From NCBI GenBank assembly GCA_016193485.1, contig JACPRZ010000030.1, positions 1 to 64,000 of the forward strand: a stretch of DNA of 64,000 nucleotides. The letters run 5' to 3'. How positions within the stretch are numbered: the stretch's first letter is position 1; each line of letters begins with the position of its first letter. This document shows, piece after piece, positions 16,691 to 26,200 of this stretch. The notes under the pieces are model-generated. The model saw nothing but the letters and a program-made list of their open reading frames with translations, did no database searches and was not told where the DNA came from. A program made the translations under genes and the position numbers. This DNA comes from Bacteroidota bacterium (GTDB taxonomy: Bacteria > Bacteroidota > Bacteroidia > JACPRZ01).

Positions 16691-18481
16691 TTACTGCGCT
16701 GCAGCCGTAGTATCTTTTTCCTGCGCACCGGGTTGCGGCTTAGGCGCTCTGAAAAAAACTTCCGAAAAATCCCTGTAGTGCATGGAATTAAGGAAGAGGC
16801 GGTTTACAAAGGATTGGGAGAGGCGGTAATTTTCTTCATACCACAGTACGAGAATGGGTGCATCTTCAATGGCTTTCTGTTCGGCCTGAATGTAGAGATC
16901 AAATTTATGAGAAACCGAATCAGTAACTGCGGCTTCCTCAAAGAGTTTATCAAAATCAGCATTTACATAGCGGGAGGTATTATAAAATGAGGGTTGCGAT
17001 AAACTGTCCGGAACCGTTTTACCGTACAGCAGCATCAGGAAATTATCGGGTGCCGGGTAATCGGCTATCCAGGCGCTCATAAAAAGGTCGGCACGACTGT
17101 AAGCGGCATCTTCAAGTTTCACCGACATCGGCACTATTTCAATATCCACATTTACATTTAAGTTATTCAAAATCTGCTTCTGGACCTCAAAGGCGACCTG
17201 GGTATTATACCCCCCAACGTTCACTTCCATTTTCACAGGCGGAAAACCTTCACCGTTTTTATATCCGGCTTCAGCAAGGAGTTTTTTGGCCTGTTCCATG
17301 TCATAGGAGAACCCCTTTATTTTTGTCACATCATACCCGTAACTCATAAATGCCGGAGGTACGATGCCGTTAAAACCTCCCGATCCCTCATTATCAAGGA
17401 TTTCTTCAACAATTTTCTTCCGGTCAACTGCAAGTGAAAATGCCTTGCGGATCCGTATGTCCTTAAAAATGCTGTTTAAGTTAAATTCAATAAAATGAGA
17501 TGCCATGTCGGTTGACCGTTCCAGGACATAAAGCGGGGGTTTTTTCTCAAAACTGGCGATATGCTGTTCAATCATTTCCCTTACGCTCTGTGCAGGAATG
17601 CTGAGCACCAGGTCGAGTTTCCGGTTAAAAAACATATCTAGTTCTTCCTTTTTAGGTATGGTAAAACTGACGACAATGGAATCAAGGAAGGGTAACCTGT
17701 TGTCAAAGGAATCGGTACGATGATAGTTTGCATTGCGTACAAGGATGACTTTCTCCATCGGTTTTCCTGTGGCTTCATCATATTCTTCAATGATATCTGC
17801 AAAAATAAACGGACCCGTGCCTGTGGAGAGCATATCACCGTCTTTTTCAAAACATTCTTTAGGAACAACGCTTGCCGGAGGTTGGGCCAGGATATAGAGG
17901 AAATTGGGTTCGGGTTTAATTAAGGTTAACTGCAGGGTGTAATCATCAATGACTTTTACACCTTCAAGCGGGAATCCCGGTGTTCCGGTGCCGCTTGCTT
18001 CATAATATTTATTGACACCTGCAACCCTGTCCTTAAACGATGTGGAAAAACTGAAATTATCCTTGTGCTGTGTACAAAGCAGTTCGAATGAAAATTTAAA
18101 ATCGGAGGCCTTTACTTCGCGTCCTTTTCCGTCCGGGAAACAGGCATAATCATGGAAATAGACGCCTTTTTTAAGGTGAAAGGTATAGGTGGTTTTTGAT
18201 TCGTCAAGTTCCCAACTTTCAGCAAGGCAAGGCATTATTTTAAGGGTTCGCGGATTAAATTTAACCAATCCTTCATAAACCTGTGTGGCTATATGGGCAG
18301 AAGCGGCATCAATTATGGCAAAAGGAAGAAGTGTCTGCCATTCGGTATTCTCATTATAGCGGAATGTGCCTCCATAAACCCGCTCACCTTTTGCCACACG
18401 GTTCTTATCATTATCTTTGCCGCCATCCCCGCAACTGCTTAGCAGACATGCGGTCACTGCAAGTAGGAATAATTTATTCAT
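16691..18481 (-). CDS. Peptide-type ABC solute-binding lipoprotein (SBP family 5)
   Basis: A 596-residue protein with a lipoprotein signal (LLSSCGDG; Cys at about 17). The body matches family 5 solute-binding proteins such as OppA/DppA: QVYEGLVKFNPRTLKIMPCLAESWE, KKGVYFHD, SDFKFSFE, FSLAVDRKKIVEEIL and AWIADYPAPDNFL. It would bind oligopeptides or similar ligands at the cell envelope. No permease or ATPase gene is adjacent, so it is an orphan binding protein here. It has a strong TTTG/TATATTTG promoter only a few bases upstream of the ATG. Confidence 0.9.
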   Translation of the reverse strand: MNKLFLLAVTACLLSSCGDGGKDNDKNRVAKGERVYGGTFRYNENTEWQTLLPFAIIDAASAHIATQVYEGLVKFNPRTLKIMPCLAESWELDESKTTYTFHLKKGVYFHDYACFPDGKGREVKASDFKFSFELLCTQHKDNFSFSTSFKDRVAGVNKYYEASGTGTPGFPLEGVKVIDDYTLQLTLIKPEPNFLYILAQPPASVVPKECFEKDGDMLSTGTGPFIFADIIEEYDEATGKPMEKVILVRNANYHRTDSFDNRLPFLDSIVVSFTIPKKEELDMFFNRKLDLVLSIPAQSVREMIEQHIASFEKKPPLYVLERSTDMASHFIEFNLNSIFKDIRIRKAFSLAVDRKKIVEEILDNEGSGGFNGIVPPAFMSYGYDVTKIKGFSYDMEQAKKLLAEAGYKNGEGFPPVKMEVNVGGYNTQVAFEVQKQILNNLNVNVDIEIVPMSVKLEDAAYSRADLFMSAWIADYPAPDNFLMLLYGKTVPDSLSQPSFYNTSRYVNADFDKLFEEAAVTDSVSHKFDLYIQAEQKAIEDAPILVLWYEENYRLSQSFVNRLFLNSMHYRDFSEVFFRAPKPQPGAQEKDTTAAAQ

Positions 18482-18491
18482 AAAACGACAT

Positions 18492-18520
18492 CAAATATAG
18501 TAATATTTAATAATGCCAAA
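18492..18520 (-). promoter_or_regulatory. Promoter of the solute-binding lipoprotein gene
   Basis: On the minus strand, TTTG (18520-18517), 17 nt, then TATATTTG (18499-18492). The ATG begins at 18481, so transcription would start only a few nucleotides before the start codon, giving a very short leader. Confidence 0.55.
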
Positions 18521-18782
18521 CCAGGGGTTAAATAAAATGTTATCTTTGCCGGACTATTAATAAAGGGGGTAACCATTTGTCACTAAAAGATTTTAATTAC
18601 ATTTGCGCCCTCAAAATTACAACAAAATAATATACCCTGAACCCTGATATAAAAATCATTTTTATATTTGAGCCCTCAAAACGGGGAATTGCTATTTTTG
18701 TAAGGTTTTGATAATTGAAAAATTAGTCATAATATTGCGCCCGTTTTCCGGAAATAATTTCCCGGTTATTTGATATAAAATA
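18521..18782 (+). promoter_or_regulatory. Spacer with repeated TTTG-GCCCTCAAAA promoter-like boxes
   Basis: A divergent spacer of 300 bp. TTTG (18576-18579), 18 nt, TACATTTG (18598-18605) forms a good Bacteroidota promoter for the downstream gene. The -7 region reads ATTTGCGCCCTCAAAA. A second copy, ATTTGAGCCCTCAAAA, follows TATAT at 18663-18670, and a third partial copy, ATATTGCGCCC, lies near 18732. No ORF or RNA gene was recognised. Confidence 0.5.
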
Positions 18783-19574
18783 ATGAAAAGAGGCGTTTAC
18801 TTAATTGCTCTATTTGTTGCCGGGATGATCGGTTCGGCCAACGGAGGCCAGATTGTACTGCAAGGCAACTATCAGGGAAAAAACCTATACGTCCAGAACC
18901 CTTTTGCCGGTTCAGGAGTTGGTTTCTGCACTATTGAGGTTACCGTAAACGGTAATGTCACCACCGATGAAATTGCTTCCAGCGCCTTTGAAATTGACTT
19001 CACGCCATTTCAATTAGAACTGGGCGCCAAAGTTGAAGTGGTAATAAAACATAAGGATGACTGCGTTCCCAAGGTGCTGAACCCGGAGGTGCTAAAACCA
19101 AAAAGTACCTTTGAAGTTGTTGCCATAGAAGTTACTAAGGACGGGGTACTGGACTGGACTACTAACGGTGAGACCGGTCAATTACCTTATATTATCGAAC
19201 AATTCCGCTGGAATAAATGGGTAAAGGTCGGTGAGGTTGAAGGGAAAGGAGCAAAGGGCACAAATCATTATTCTTTCAAGGTAGTCCCACATTCCGGAGA
19301 AAATAAGTTCCGCATCAAACAGGTTGACTTCAGCCGGCAACCCCGCTATTCCCAGGTGGTAAAATACCGTTCAATGGATCCACCCGTCACTTTTGCTCCC
19401 CAGAAAGTAAGCGATAAAATAACCTTCTCGGCCGAAACAATGTATGAAATATATGATGCTTACGGGAATATTGTTAAAAAAGGATTCGGTAAGGACGTTG
19501 ACTGCGCCAATCTTAAACGGGGCGCCTACTTCCTCAATTATGACAATGAAATGGGTAAGTTCATTAAAAAATAG
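18783..19574 (+). CDS. Conserved-looking exported protein, function unknown
   Basis: A 263-residue protein with a clear signal peptide (LIALFVAGMIGSANGG). I do not recognise its family. Visible features are a beta-rich body, a central part resembling a fibronectin-type strand pattern (YIIEQFRWNKWVKVGEVEGKG ... HYSFKVVPHSGENKFRIKQVD), and a C-terminal segment YEIYDAYGNIVKKGFGKDVDC-NLKRGAYFLNYDNEMGKFIKK. That tail has the layout of a short T9SS type A-like domain (IYDxxGxxVxxG...LxxGxYxL...FxKK). Export through T9SS is therefore possible but uncertain. It lies alone behind a repeated promoter region and before the methylmalonyl-CoA epimerase gene. Confidence 0.7.
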   Translation: MKRGVYLIALFVAGMIGSANGGQIVLQGNYQGKNLYVQNPFAGSGVGFCTIEVTVNGNVTTDEIASSAFEIDFTPFQLELGAKVEVVIKHKDDCVPKVLNPEVLKPKSTFEVVAIEVTKDGVLDWTTNGETGQLPYIIEQFRWNKWVKVGEVEGKGAKGTNHYSFKVVPHSGENKFRIKQVDFSRQPRYSQVVKYRSMDPPVTFAPQKVSDKITFSAETMYEIYDAYGNIVKKGFGKDVDCANLKRGAYFLNYDNEMGKFIKK

Positions 19575-19635
19575 TTTGTTTCCGTTCTTTCCTTCCGGTA
19601 TTCTTTTCTTCCAGATATTTTCAGGATAACTCCTT

Positions 19636-20049
19636 ATGGTTATTAAAATTGATCATATTGGCATTGCCGTCAGGACGCTTGAACAAGCAAGCCCTTTGTT
19701 TGAAAAATTACTGGGTGAAAAGCCATTTAAATCCGAGGAAGTGCATAGTGAAGGAGTAAATGTTTCATTTTTCAGGTGCGGTGAAACCAAGATTGAACTG
19801 CTTGAATCGTCAATGCCCGGCAGTACCCTTGAAAAATTCCTGGTAAGGAAAGGTGAAGGCGTTCATCATATCGCATTTGAAACCGATAATATTAAGGAAG
19901 AGATGGCCCGGATGAAGGAAGCGGGTTTTTCATTATTACATGAAGAACCCCGTATTGGGGCAGATAACAAACTGGTATGTTTTATTCATCCGAAAAGTGC
20001 CGGTGGGTTGCTGGTGGAAATATGTCAGGAGAGAGATAAGCAGAATTAA
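19636..20049 (+). CDS. mce: Methylmalonyl-CoA epimerase
   Basis: Interconverts (2R)- and (2S)-methylmalonyl-CoA between propionate metabolism and the succinate branch. The 137-residue product is a VOC-fold protein of normal length. IDHIGIAVRTLEQA supplies the first metal histidine, KIELLES the acidic ligand, GEGVHHIAFETDNI the second histidine and LVEICQ the last Glu. The partner mutase is not in the window. Confidence 0.95.
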   Translation: MVIKIDHIGIAVRTLEQASPLFEKLLGEKPFKSEEVHSEGVNVSFFRCGETKIELLESSMPGSTLEKFLVRKGEGVHHIAFETDNIKEEMARMKEAGFSLLHEEPRIGADNKLVCFIHPKSAGGLLVEICQERDKQN

Positions 20050-20103
20050 GCACGATATGGGTAAATAGCAAACCGGTTTTTATACCGAAAGCATTCTGAT
20101 TTC

Positions 20104-20119
20104 CTCCCGCCATGGCGGG
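20104..20119. repeat. TCCCGCCATGGCGGGA palindrome
   Basis: A perfect 16-bp palindrome lies 55 nt after the epimerase stop, followed by AATTAAAAAAAA. It could act as a terminator for mce, or be one of the spacer palindromes of this genome. A related CTCGCTATAGCGGG lies at about 20198. Confidence 0.5.
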
Positions 20120-20292
20120 ACAAATTAAAAAAAACAACTTCCAAATAAGAACCAATGAACAAAATCCCAATAAATCAAATCCAACCTCTGGCGAGACCTC
20201 GCTATAGCGGGTAGTTTTGCACATTTGACATTTCGGATTTGGATATTATTTGTTATTTGGAATTCGGATTTTGGAGTTTGTTTTGTATCGTT

Positions 20293-20748
20293 ATGCCAGT
20301 TGATGGGAAAAACCTGCTTCCTCCTTATGAGGTGACTCCGCCACCGGTGTTATCCTGGGCGACCTATCTTTTTAAAACCGATTCCGGGATGGAATATGAA
20401 GTTCGTTTTTCAAGAAAACAGGATAATATCCTTCATGTAAGTATCGCTTTTGGCGTCACCAATGAAGAGTTTGAAGGAGAGGAATATGTTGCGACCAATA
20501 AAGGCGAGATGTTCAGGGTCATGTCAACAATGGTTAAAATAGTACGAATGTATAAGGAAGCGCATCCTCATGCTTCCATCTATGAGTTTATGGGAGAAGC
20601 AAGGGAGAAAGAAAAAAATTTACCTCAGACAGCCCGCATTAAACTCTATTACCGATACCTGCCGTATATATTCGATGAACCGGGATGGATTATCCACTTT
20701 CTGAAAAATCATATCGTGGTTACACGGGATAAAGATTTTAAACCTTAA
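20293..20748 (+). CDS. Hypothetical protein, 151 residues
   Basis: I do not recognise this protein. The track starts at 20239, but its first 18 residues translate an AT-rich repeat (GGATTTGGATATT...), so the ATG at 20293 (MPVDGKNLLPPYEV) is preferred. The product is soluble and charged, with no signal peptide or membrane segment. Visible phrases are SWATYLFKTDSGMEYEVRF, FGVTNEEFEGEEYVATNKGE and a helical C-terminal half. It lies between mce and lpdA with repeats on both sides, so context gives no clue to function. Confidence 0.6.
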   Translation: MPVDGKNLLPPYEVTPPPVLSWATYLFKTDSGMEYEVRFSRKQDNILHVSIAFGVTNEEFEGEEYVATNKGEMFRVMSTMVKIVRMYKEAHPHASIYEFMGEAREKEKNLPQTARIKLYYRYLPYIFDEPGWIIHFLKNHIVVTRDKDFKP

Positions 20749-20847
20749 TGGTCAAAATGCGGTTAGGTGATTTATTTTTCTATTCGCTACTTTCAACTAT
20801 CTATTACCATTTTCAAGTTTCAATTCTCTTACATATAACAAATAATG

Positions 20848-20989
20848 GTTACTATTCAGGTTGCCTGATTATTTCTGCCACAAAGGCACCAAGGCACCAA
20901 GTTTCACAAAGAATTCTTCGTGTTTCTTTGTGACTTTGTGTCTTTGTGGCAAGTATTTCAGGGTTTTTTATGGATACCTGAATAGTAAC
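20848..20989. mobile_element. MITE-like element with 14-bp terminal inverted repeats and 8-bp target duplication
   Basis: The left end GTTACTATTCAGGT (20848-20861) and right end ACCTGAATAGTAAC (20976-20989) are perfect inverted repeats. The flanks are AAATAATG at 20840-20847 and again at 20990-20997, a perfect 8-bp direct repeat as expected for a target-site duplication. The match extends to 12 bp if TAAC is counted. The interior (142 bp in all) is itself partly palindromic (CTGCCACAAAGGC ... TTTGTGGC) and codes for nothing. The ends match those of the elements at 27295 and 30083. Confidence 0.8.
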
Positions 20990-21100
20990 AAATAATGTTT
21001 CTTTATGGATAATAGATATTAGAAAATGGTAATAGAAAATTGGAATTTGAAATTTGAAAAATACTGCTTTCGTAAAAAACAATAAAAATCCTTTTTACCA

Positions 21101-22501
21101 ATGAAATTTGACGTCACAATAATCGGTTCAGGACCTGGCGGATATGTTGCCGCAATCAGGTGCGCGCAACTGGGAATGAACACCGCACTTGTTGAAAGGT
21201 ATCCCACTCTCGGAGGAACCTGCCTGAACGTGGGGTGCATTCCATCAAAAGCGCTTCTCGATTCTTCCTGGCATTTTTTTAACGCCCGGATAAATTTCAG
21301 GCAGCATGGAATTGAGACCGGAAATGTTTCCGTTAACCTGCAGCAAATGATAAAAAGAAAAGATGACGTGGTAAAGCAAACCTGTGATGGCGTGCGTTAC
21401 CTTATGAAGAAGAATAAAATAACCGTCTTTCATGGTCATGGTTCTTTTATTGATAAAAACAGGATTAAAATCGGTTATTCTGAGGGGAAAAAAGAGATTA
21501 TTGAAATCGCAAAAACAATTATTGCTACAGGTTCAAAACCATCTGCGTTGCCAGGTGTTACCATTGATAAATTGAGAATTATTACTTCCACTGAAGCATT
21601 ATCAATCCGGGAAATCCCTTCACATTTCATTGTTATCGGGGGGGGAATTATCGGTGTAGAACTGGGTTCGGTATTTTCGCGGCTTGGATCAAAAGTGACC
21701 ATTCTCGAATTCCTTGATTCGCTGGTACCCGGAATGGATAGAACCCTTGCCGGAGAACTTGAAAAAGTTCTCAGAAAGCAGGGGATTGAAATATTCTTAA
21801 ACCATAAGGTAACCGGTTCAAAAAATACAGGGAAAGGAGTAACGGTTTCAACTAAAAACAAAGAAGGCGTCATCCGTGAGTTCCATGGCGATTATTGCCT
21901 TGTTGCCGTAGGCCGGTCGCCATACACGCAGAATCTCGGACTTGAAAATGCGGGGGTAAAAACCGATGCCAAAGGAAGGGTTGCCGTTAATCAGAATCTT
22001 GAGACAACCGCAACCGGCATTTATGCCATTGGCGATGTAATTGGCGGTGCCATGCTGGCGCATAAAGCCGAAGAAGAAGGAATTTTTGTTGCAGAACTGC
22101 TTGCCAGTCAGAAACCGCATATCAATTATCATGCGATTCCCGCTGTTGTATACACTCATCCCGAAGTAGCCGGGGTCGGATATACTGAAGAAGAACTGAA
22201 GGCGATAAACAAAAAATACAAGACAGGTAATTTTCCTTTCCGAGCCAGCGGACGAGCCCGTGCCAGCATGGAAACCGAAGGACTCGTGAAAGTCCTGGCT
22301 GCTGCAGATACAGATGAAATCCTCGGTGTTCATATTATCGGACCAAGGGCATCCGATATGATTGCCGAAGCGGTTGTTGCATTGGAATACCGCGCATCGG
22401 CAGAAGATATTGCCCGAACCTGCCATGCCCATCCTACTTTTACCGAAGCATTCAAAGAGGCGTGCATGGATGCAACGGGAAAGAGGGCGATTCATGTTTA
22501 G
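21101..22501 (+). CDS. lpdA: Dihydrolipoamide dehydrogenase (E3)
   Basis: FAD flavoprotein that reoxidises dihydrolipoamide in 2-oxoacid dehydrogenase complexes and/or the glycine cleavage system. The 466-residue protein has GSGPGGYVAAIR (9-20), the redox-active disulfide GGTCLNVGCIPSK (C41, C46), the NAD-binding GGGIIGVELGSVFSRLG, the FAD loop ATGIYAIGDVIGG and the C-terminal active-site His/Glu segment HAHPTFTEAFKEA. It is full length. An 8-G run at 21638-21645 encodes the start of the GGG motif. The E1 and E2 partners are not in the window. Confidence 0.97.
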   Translation: MKFDVTIIGSGPGGYVAAIRCAQLGMNTALVERYPTLGGTCLNVGCIPSKALLDSSWHFFNARINFRQHGIETGNVSVNLQQMIKRKDDVVKQTCDGVRYLMKKNKITVFHGHGSFIDKNRIKIGYSEGKKEIIEIAKTIIATGSKPSALPGVTIDKLRIITSTEALSIREIPSHFIVIGGGIIGVELGSVFSRLGSKVTILEFLDSLVPGMDRTLAGELEKVLRKQGIEIFLNHKVTGSKNTGKGVTVSTKNKEGVIREFHGDYCLVAVGRSPYTQNLGLENAGVKTDAKGRVAVNQNLETTATGIYAIGDVIGGAMLAHKAEEEGIFVAELLASQKPHINYHAIPAVVYTHPEVAGVGYTEEELKAINKKYKTGNFPFRASGRARASMETEGLVKVLAAADTDEILGVHIIGPRASDMIAEAVVALEYRASAEDIARTCHAHPTFTEAFKEACMDATGKRAIHV

Positions 22502-22530
22502 GTAAGAATACAGGAGACGGGTCCGATGGA

Positions 22531-22560
22531 CTCCGAAGAGTCATGCGGACTCCTTCGGAG
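22531..22560. repeat. Hairpin CTCCGAAG...CTTCGGAG downstream of lpdA
   Basis: CTCCGAAGAGTC pairs with GACTCCTTCGGAG around the loop ATGCG, 30 nt after the lpdA stop. It may serve as a terminator or be a spacer repeat. There is no T-run after it. The rest of the 22501-22798 spacer contains AGTGGGCAGTGAGC, a TCCCGAT palindrome and no recognised gene. Confidence 0.5.
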
Positions 22561-22615
22561 GAGACAGTGGGCAGTGAGCAATGGTCAACCTACAATAAAC
22601 AGTAGACAATAGACA

Positions 22616-22633
22616 TCCCGATAGCCATCGGGA
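22616..22633. repeat. TCCCGAT/ATCGGGA palindrome, spacer copy
   Basis: TCCCGATAGCCATCGGGA, the same 18-bp element that is read in frame in the ALDH-like gene at 4087 and present at 39356 and 60589. Confidence 0.85.
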
Positions 22634-22797
22634 GGCAAAATAAATTTGAGTGGATTTTGTATCGTAAGGTAAATTCCTACAAAGAGTCCGGCTGATCTCA
22701 GACAATCACTATCCGGCTTTACTGACTTCGCAGAAAAACGAAAAGTGATTTCCATGCGTATGTGTGGGTGGAAAGCAACCACTAAAACCATACGACT

Positions 22798-23172
22798 ATG
22801 AAAACAACTTTTTACAATCTTCCGGTGACAGTGCTTGTAACCGGATTGCTGACAATCACAACAGCAAACGGGCAGCCGAACAAGGAATTGAATAATGGTT
22901 CTGCAGGATGTCCATGCTTTTCAATGTTCCTTGAATGTCTTACCGGGAATTTTGGAGATGCAAATCATAACCCGAACGGATCCTCAATTCAGCAATTCCT
23001 TAATGCATATACCAATCCGTCACCACAGGGCAATGAAAATAGTGGCAGCAACGGAGGATGCAATTCAAATAATAATGGCTGGGACAACGCAATGAGTAAT
23101 GGAAACAATCCTCCGGCAATTATCTGCGTTGCTGAGTATGTCTTTTGCTGTCAGCAAAACGGGTGTGAATAA
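22798..23172 (+). CDS. Small Cys- and Asn-rich exported protein, unknown
   Basis: A 124-residue product with a signal peptide (VLVTGLLTITTANGQ). The mature part is rich in Asn, Gly and Ser and carries clustered cysteines (GCPCFSMFLEC near the start, CVAEYVFCCQQNGCE at the end), suggesting an extracytoplasmic disulfide-bonded protein. I do not recognise the family. It is followed by a T9SS protein on the same strand with its own promoter. Confidence 0.6.
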   Translation: MKTTFYNLPVTVLVTGLLTITTANGQPNKELNNGSAGCPCFSMFLECLTGNFGDANHNPNGSSIQQFLNAYTNPSPQGNENSGSNGGCNSNNNGWDNAMSNGNNPPAIICVAEYVFCCQQNGCE

Positions 23173-23220
23173 AAACCGGTTACTTCCTTTGTTAAAAACT
23201 ATGAATAAGATAATTTAAAT

Positions 23221-23255
23221 TTTGCTTTCTTTTCGGAATTTTTTTCGTATATTTG
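23221..23255 (+). promoter_or_regulatory. Promoter of the 1334-residue T9SS protein
   Basis: TTTG (23221-23224), 23 nt, TATATTTG (23248-23255). The coding start is 27 nt downstream. The spacing is at the long end of the Bacteroidota range. Confidence 0.5.
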
Positions 23256-23281
23256 TCAATTCATAGAAAATTTCTTTCCCT

Positions 23282-26200
23282 TTGAAAAATCCCGGATTAA
23301 TATTGTTTTTGTCTGCGATACTTTTGTGTGTAAAGAGTTGGGGGCAAACAGTAGTTTTTATCGATGATTTTAACCGTGCATCAGTTAGTCCCGGGGGAAC
23401 TCCTTCTATGACTTATACTACAACCTCTCCATCTTCCGGATGTGGCGCTTCAAGTATAAACAGTAGTTCATTTTTAGAATTGACAAATTGTGCCACAGCA
23501 GGAAGAGTTTTTGTTACCGGTACATTAAGCACTTTTTCATGTCCCTTTTCCGGAACGCTTTCAAGCAATCCAGGACTGATCACCTGGACATTTAATTTTC
23601 GGTATAACAGAACTACTAACCCATCGGGATTTGGATCAACTTCATACGGAGTTGCCATTGCGCTTGCAGCATCATCATCCGATTTAATGACCGCTAATGG
23701 TTATGCCATTGCCTATGGAAATTCCTCAACCCCTGACCCGATCCGGCTGGTAAAATTTGCATCAGGACTTGATCTCGATGGTAACATTACCAATATTATC
23801 AGTTCCGGTGCCAGTGATATATCAGCAGTAAACAATTATGTCAGTATCAGAGTCACTTATGATCCGGCCGGTGATAACTGGTCTCTTTTTATCCGGGACG
23901 ATGGTGCAGCCGCCTGGTCTGATCCATCATCAGGCGTTACCAATCAAATTGGATCCACCACTTCCGATAATACCTATACAGGGGTTGCAAATTCCAATTT
24001 CGGTTTTTTGTGGAACTATTCCACGGCTGCAAGCCAAACAGCCCGTTTTGATAATTTCAAAGTTACCGTTGTTAATGGTGTACCCTCTTTGTCTTGCACC
24101 GAAACTCATGCTGACGCTTCGTGTAATGGTTCAAATAATGGCAGTATTGATGTAACTGTTATGGGAGGAAATTCTCCATATACTTACTCGTGGAATGATG
24201 GTCCTGCAACCGAAGACCGGACAAATATTGCTTCTGGTTCCTATACTGTAACTGTCTCAGATGCTTGTTCAAATACTACTTCCAAAACCGTCATTCTTAC
24301 CGCCCCCCCCCTTGAATCAACACTGCTTGAATCATTTTGCGATGGCGAGTTTACAAGTAATCCCGTATGGTCCGGAGATGCAGCCAACTGGCAGGTAGTA
24401 TATAACAGTACTGCGGCTGCCGGATCGGCAGGATCTAACACCCTGCGGCTTAATGCTGCATCTGCAGGAACGCAATATTTAAGCACGCAGATCGCAACAT
24501 GGGGAGATGAACAGGAATGGGGATTCTGGATCGGAAGACGCGACTATGCTTTCACCGACTTAAACAATATTTACATCTGGCTGTATGCCAACGAAAGCAA
24601 TCTTGAATCCGGTACCGTTGACGGCTACAGGATTAAAATCGGAGATGATTCAGGCGATGATGAACTCGTACTGCAACGTGTAACAAACGGAACCGCCACT
24701 GATATTCTCACTTCCTCCGGCTCCATTCTGAATGGAATTACCGATATCGGATTCCTTGTAAGAGTTACCCGCAGCAGTTGTGGCGACTGGCAATTATTTA
24801 CGTCAACTCTCCCATCTTCCAGCGGAACAGGCGAGATTGCGAGAGGTGTTCCCAATTCAGCCAATGCTTCGGTTTTACAGGGCAATGTAACTAACAGCGC
24901 CTACACTCCGGCCAGCAACGGTTATTTCGGAATTATTGCAACTCATACCGGGGATGCCAACGCTATGGCAGCGCTTGAATTTGACCAGATCCTTTTTAAT
25001 GCAACCGCCTTCACACCTTTTTCAGGATATTTCCGCAGTAAACAGTCCGGCTACTGGTGTAATATTTCAACATGGGAGCAATCGTCCGATAATATTTCAT
25101 GGAATGACGGAACGGATGTACCCGATTTTAATGACAATGAAATTACCATACGTGCCGGGCATAGCGTTACCATCGGAAATTCATCCCTCACCATTGATGA
25201 AACCACCGTTCAAACAGGTGGGGTTCTGATCCGTGCCGGTACAGGTTCCGCAGGTGATGTTTTTACTATAAACAATGGATCCGGTGATGACCTGATCATC
25301 AGCGGAACATATCGCAATACAGATGCCAATGACGGAAGACATACTGGAACGGGTAAGGTGAGAATAAAAAAGAACGGGATATTTGAGGCGACTGTAAACC
25401 CGGGAGGGGAAATTGATTATTACGCCAATGACCAGGATGTCGCTTTTGCCGCCAATATTGTCTGGGAGGATTCTTCGGTTTTTTACTGGAACACTTCAAC
25501 GGCATTCAGTAACAGCGGTATTACTTATTTCCCTAATGTCACCGCAAGCGAAACTCCCGTTTTCAGGGTTAACGGCAATATGGCCGTTGGGGGGGCTTCA
25601 AATACTACCGTTAACGGCATTTTTGAGGTCTCGGCAGGTAAAAATGTCACCTGGCAATGGGGGGGGACTAAAAGTTTCAGAAACGGTATCCAGGGTGCAG
25701 GGAGTATTGTACAGGCAACAGGAGCATCCTTTTGCGGACCATTTACCATTACCGGGCAGGCGCTTCTTGGCGGCAGCGGGGCCATTTCGCTCAATTCAAA
25801 TGGGCTGGAAATCACTGCTACAGGTTATACAACGCTCACTTCCGGTAAAACAATAAACAATGATGCAGGATCCGGTTCGGTTGTTGTCAACGGCACACTT
25901 AATGCCCGAACCTATAGTTTATCGGGAACTTCTGAATTTGCACTTAACAGCGGTGCTCTTTTGGTTACCGCCCATTCAGGCGGAGTAACCGGTTCAGTCA
26001 CTGTGGCCGATACAAAAACATTTGATGCAGGAGCAAATTATACTTTTAACGGGACCGTTGCCCAGGTGACGGGCACACTAATGGGAACGCCAGCAAATAA
26101 TGTGACTATCAATAACACGGCAACTTACCCTGATGATACCGTTCGCCTGACGCAATTAACTACAATTACCGGAACCCTCAGTTTAATTGCAGGTGATCTT

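Noticed and set aside
21848-22495. 215-residue ORF on the minus strand
   Set aside because: Antisense to the well-supported lpdA gene; no recognisable protein pattern.
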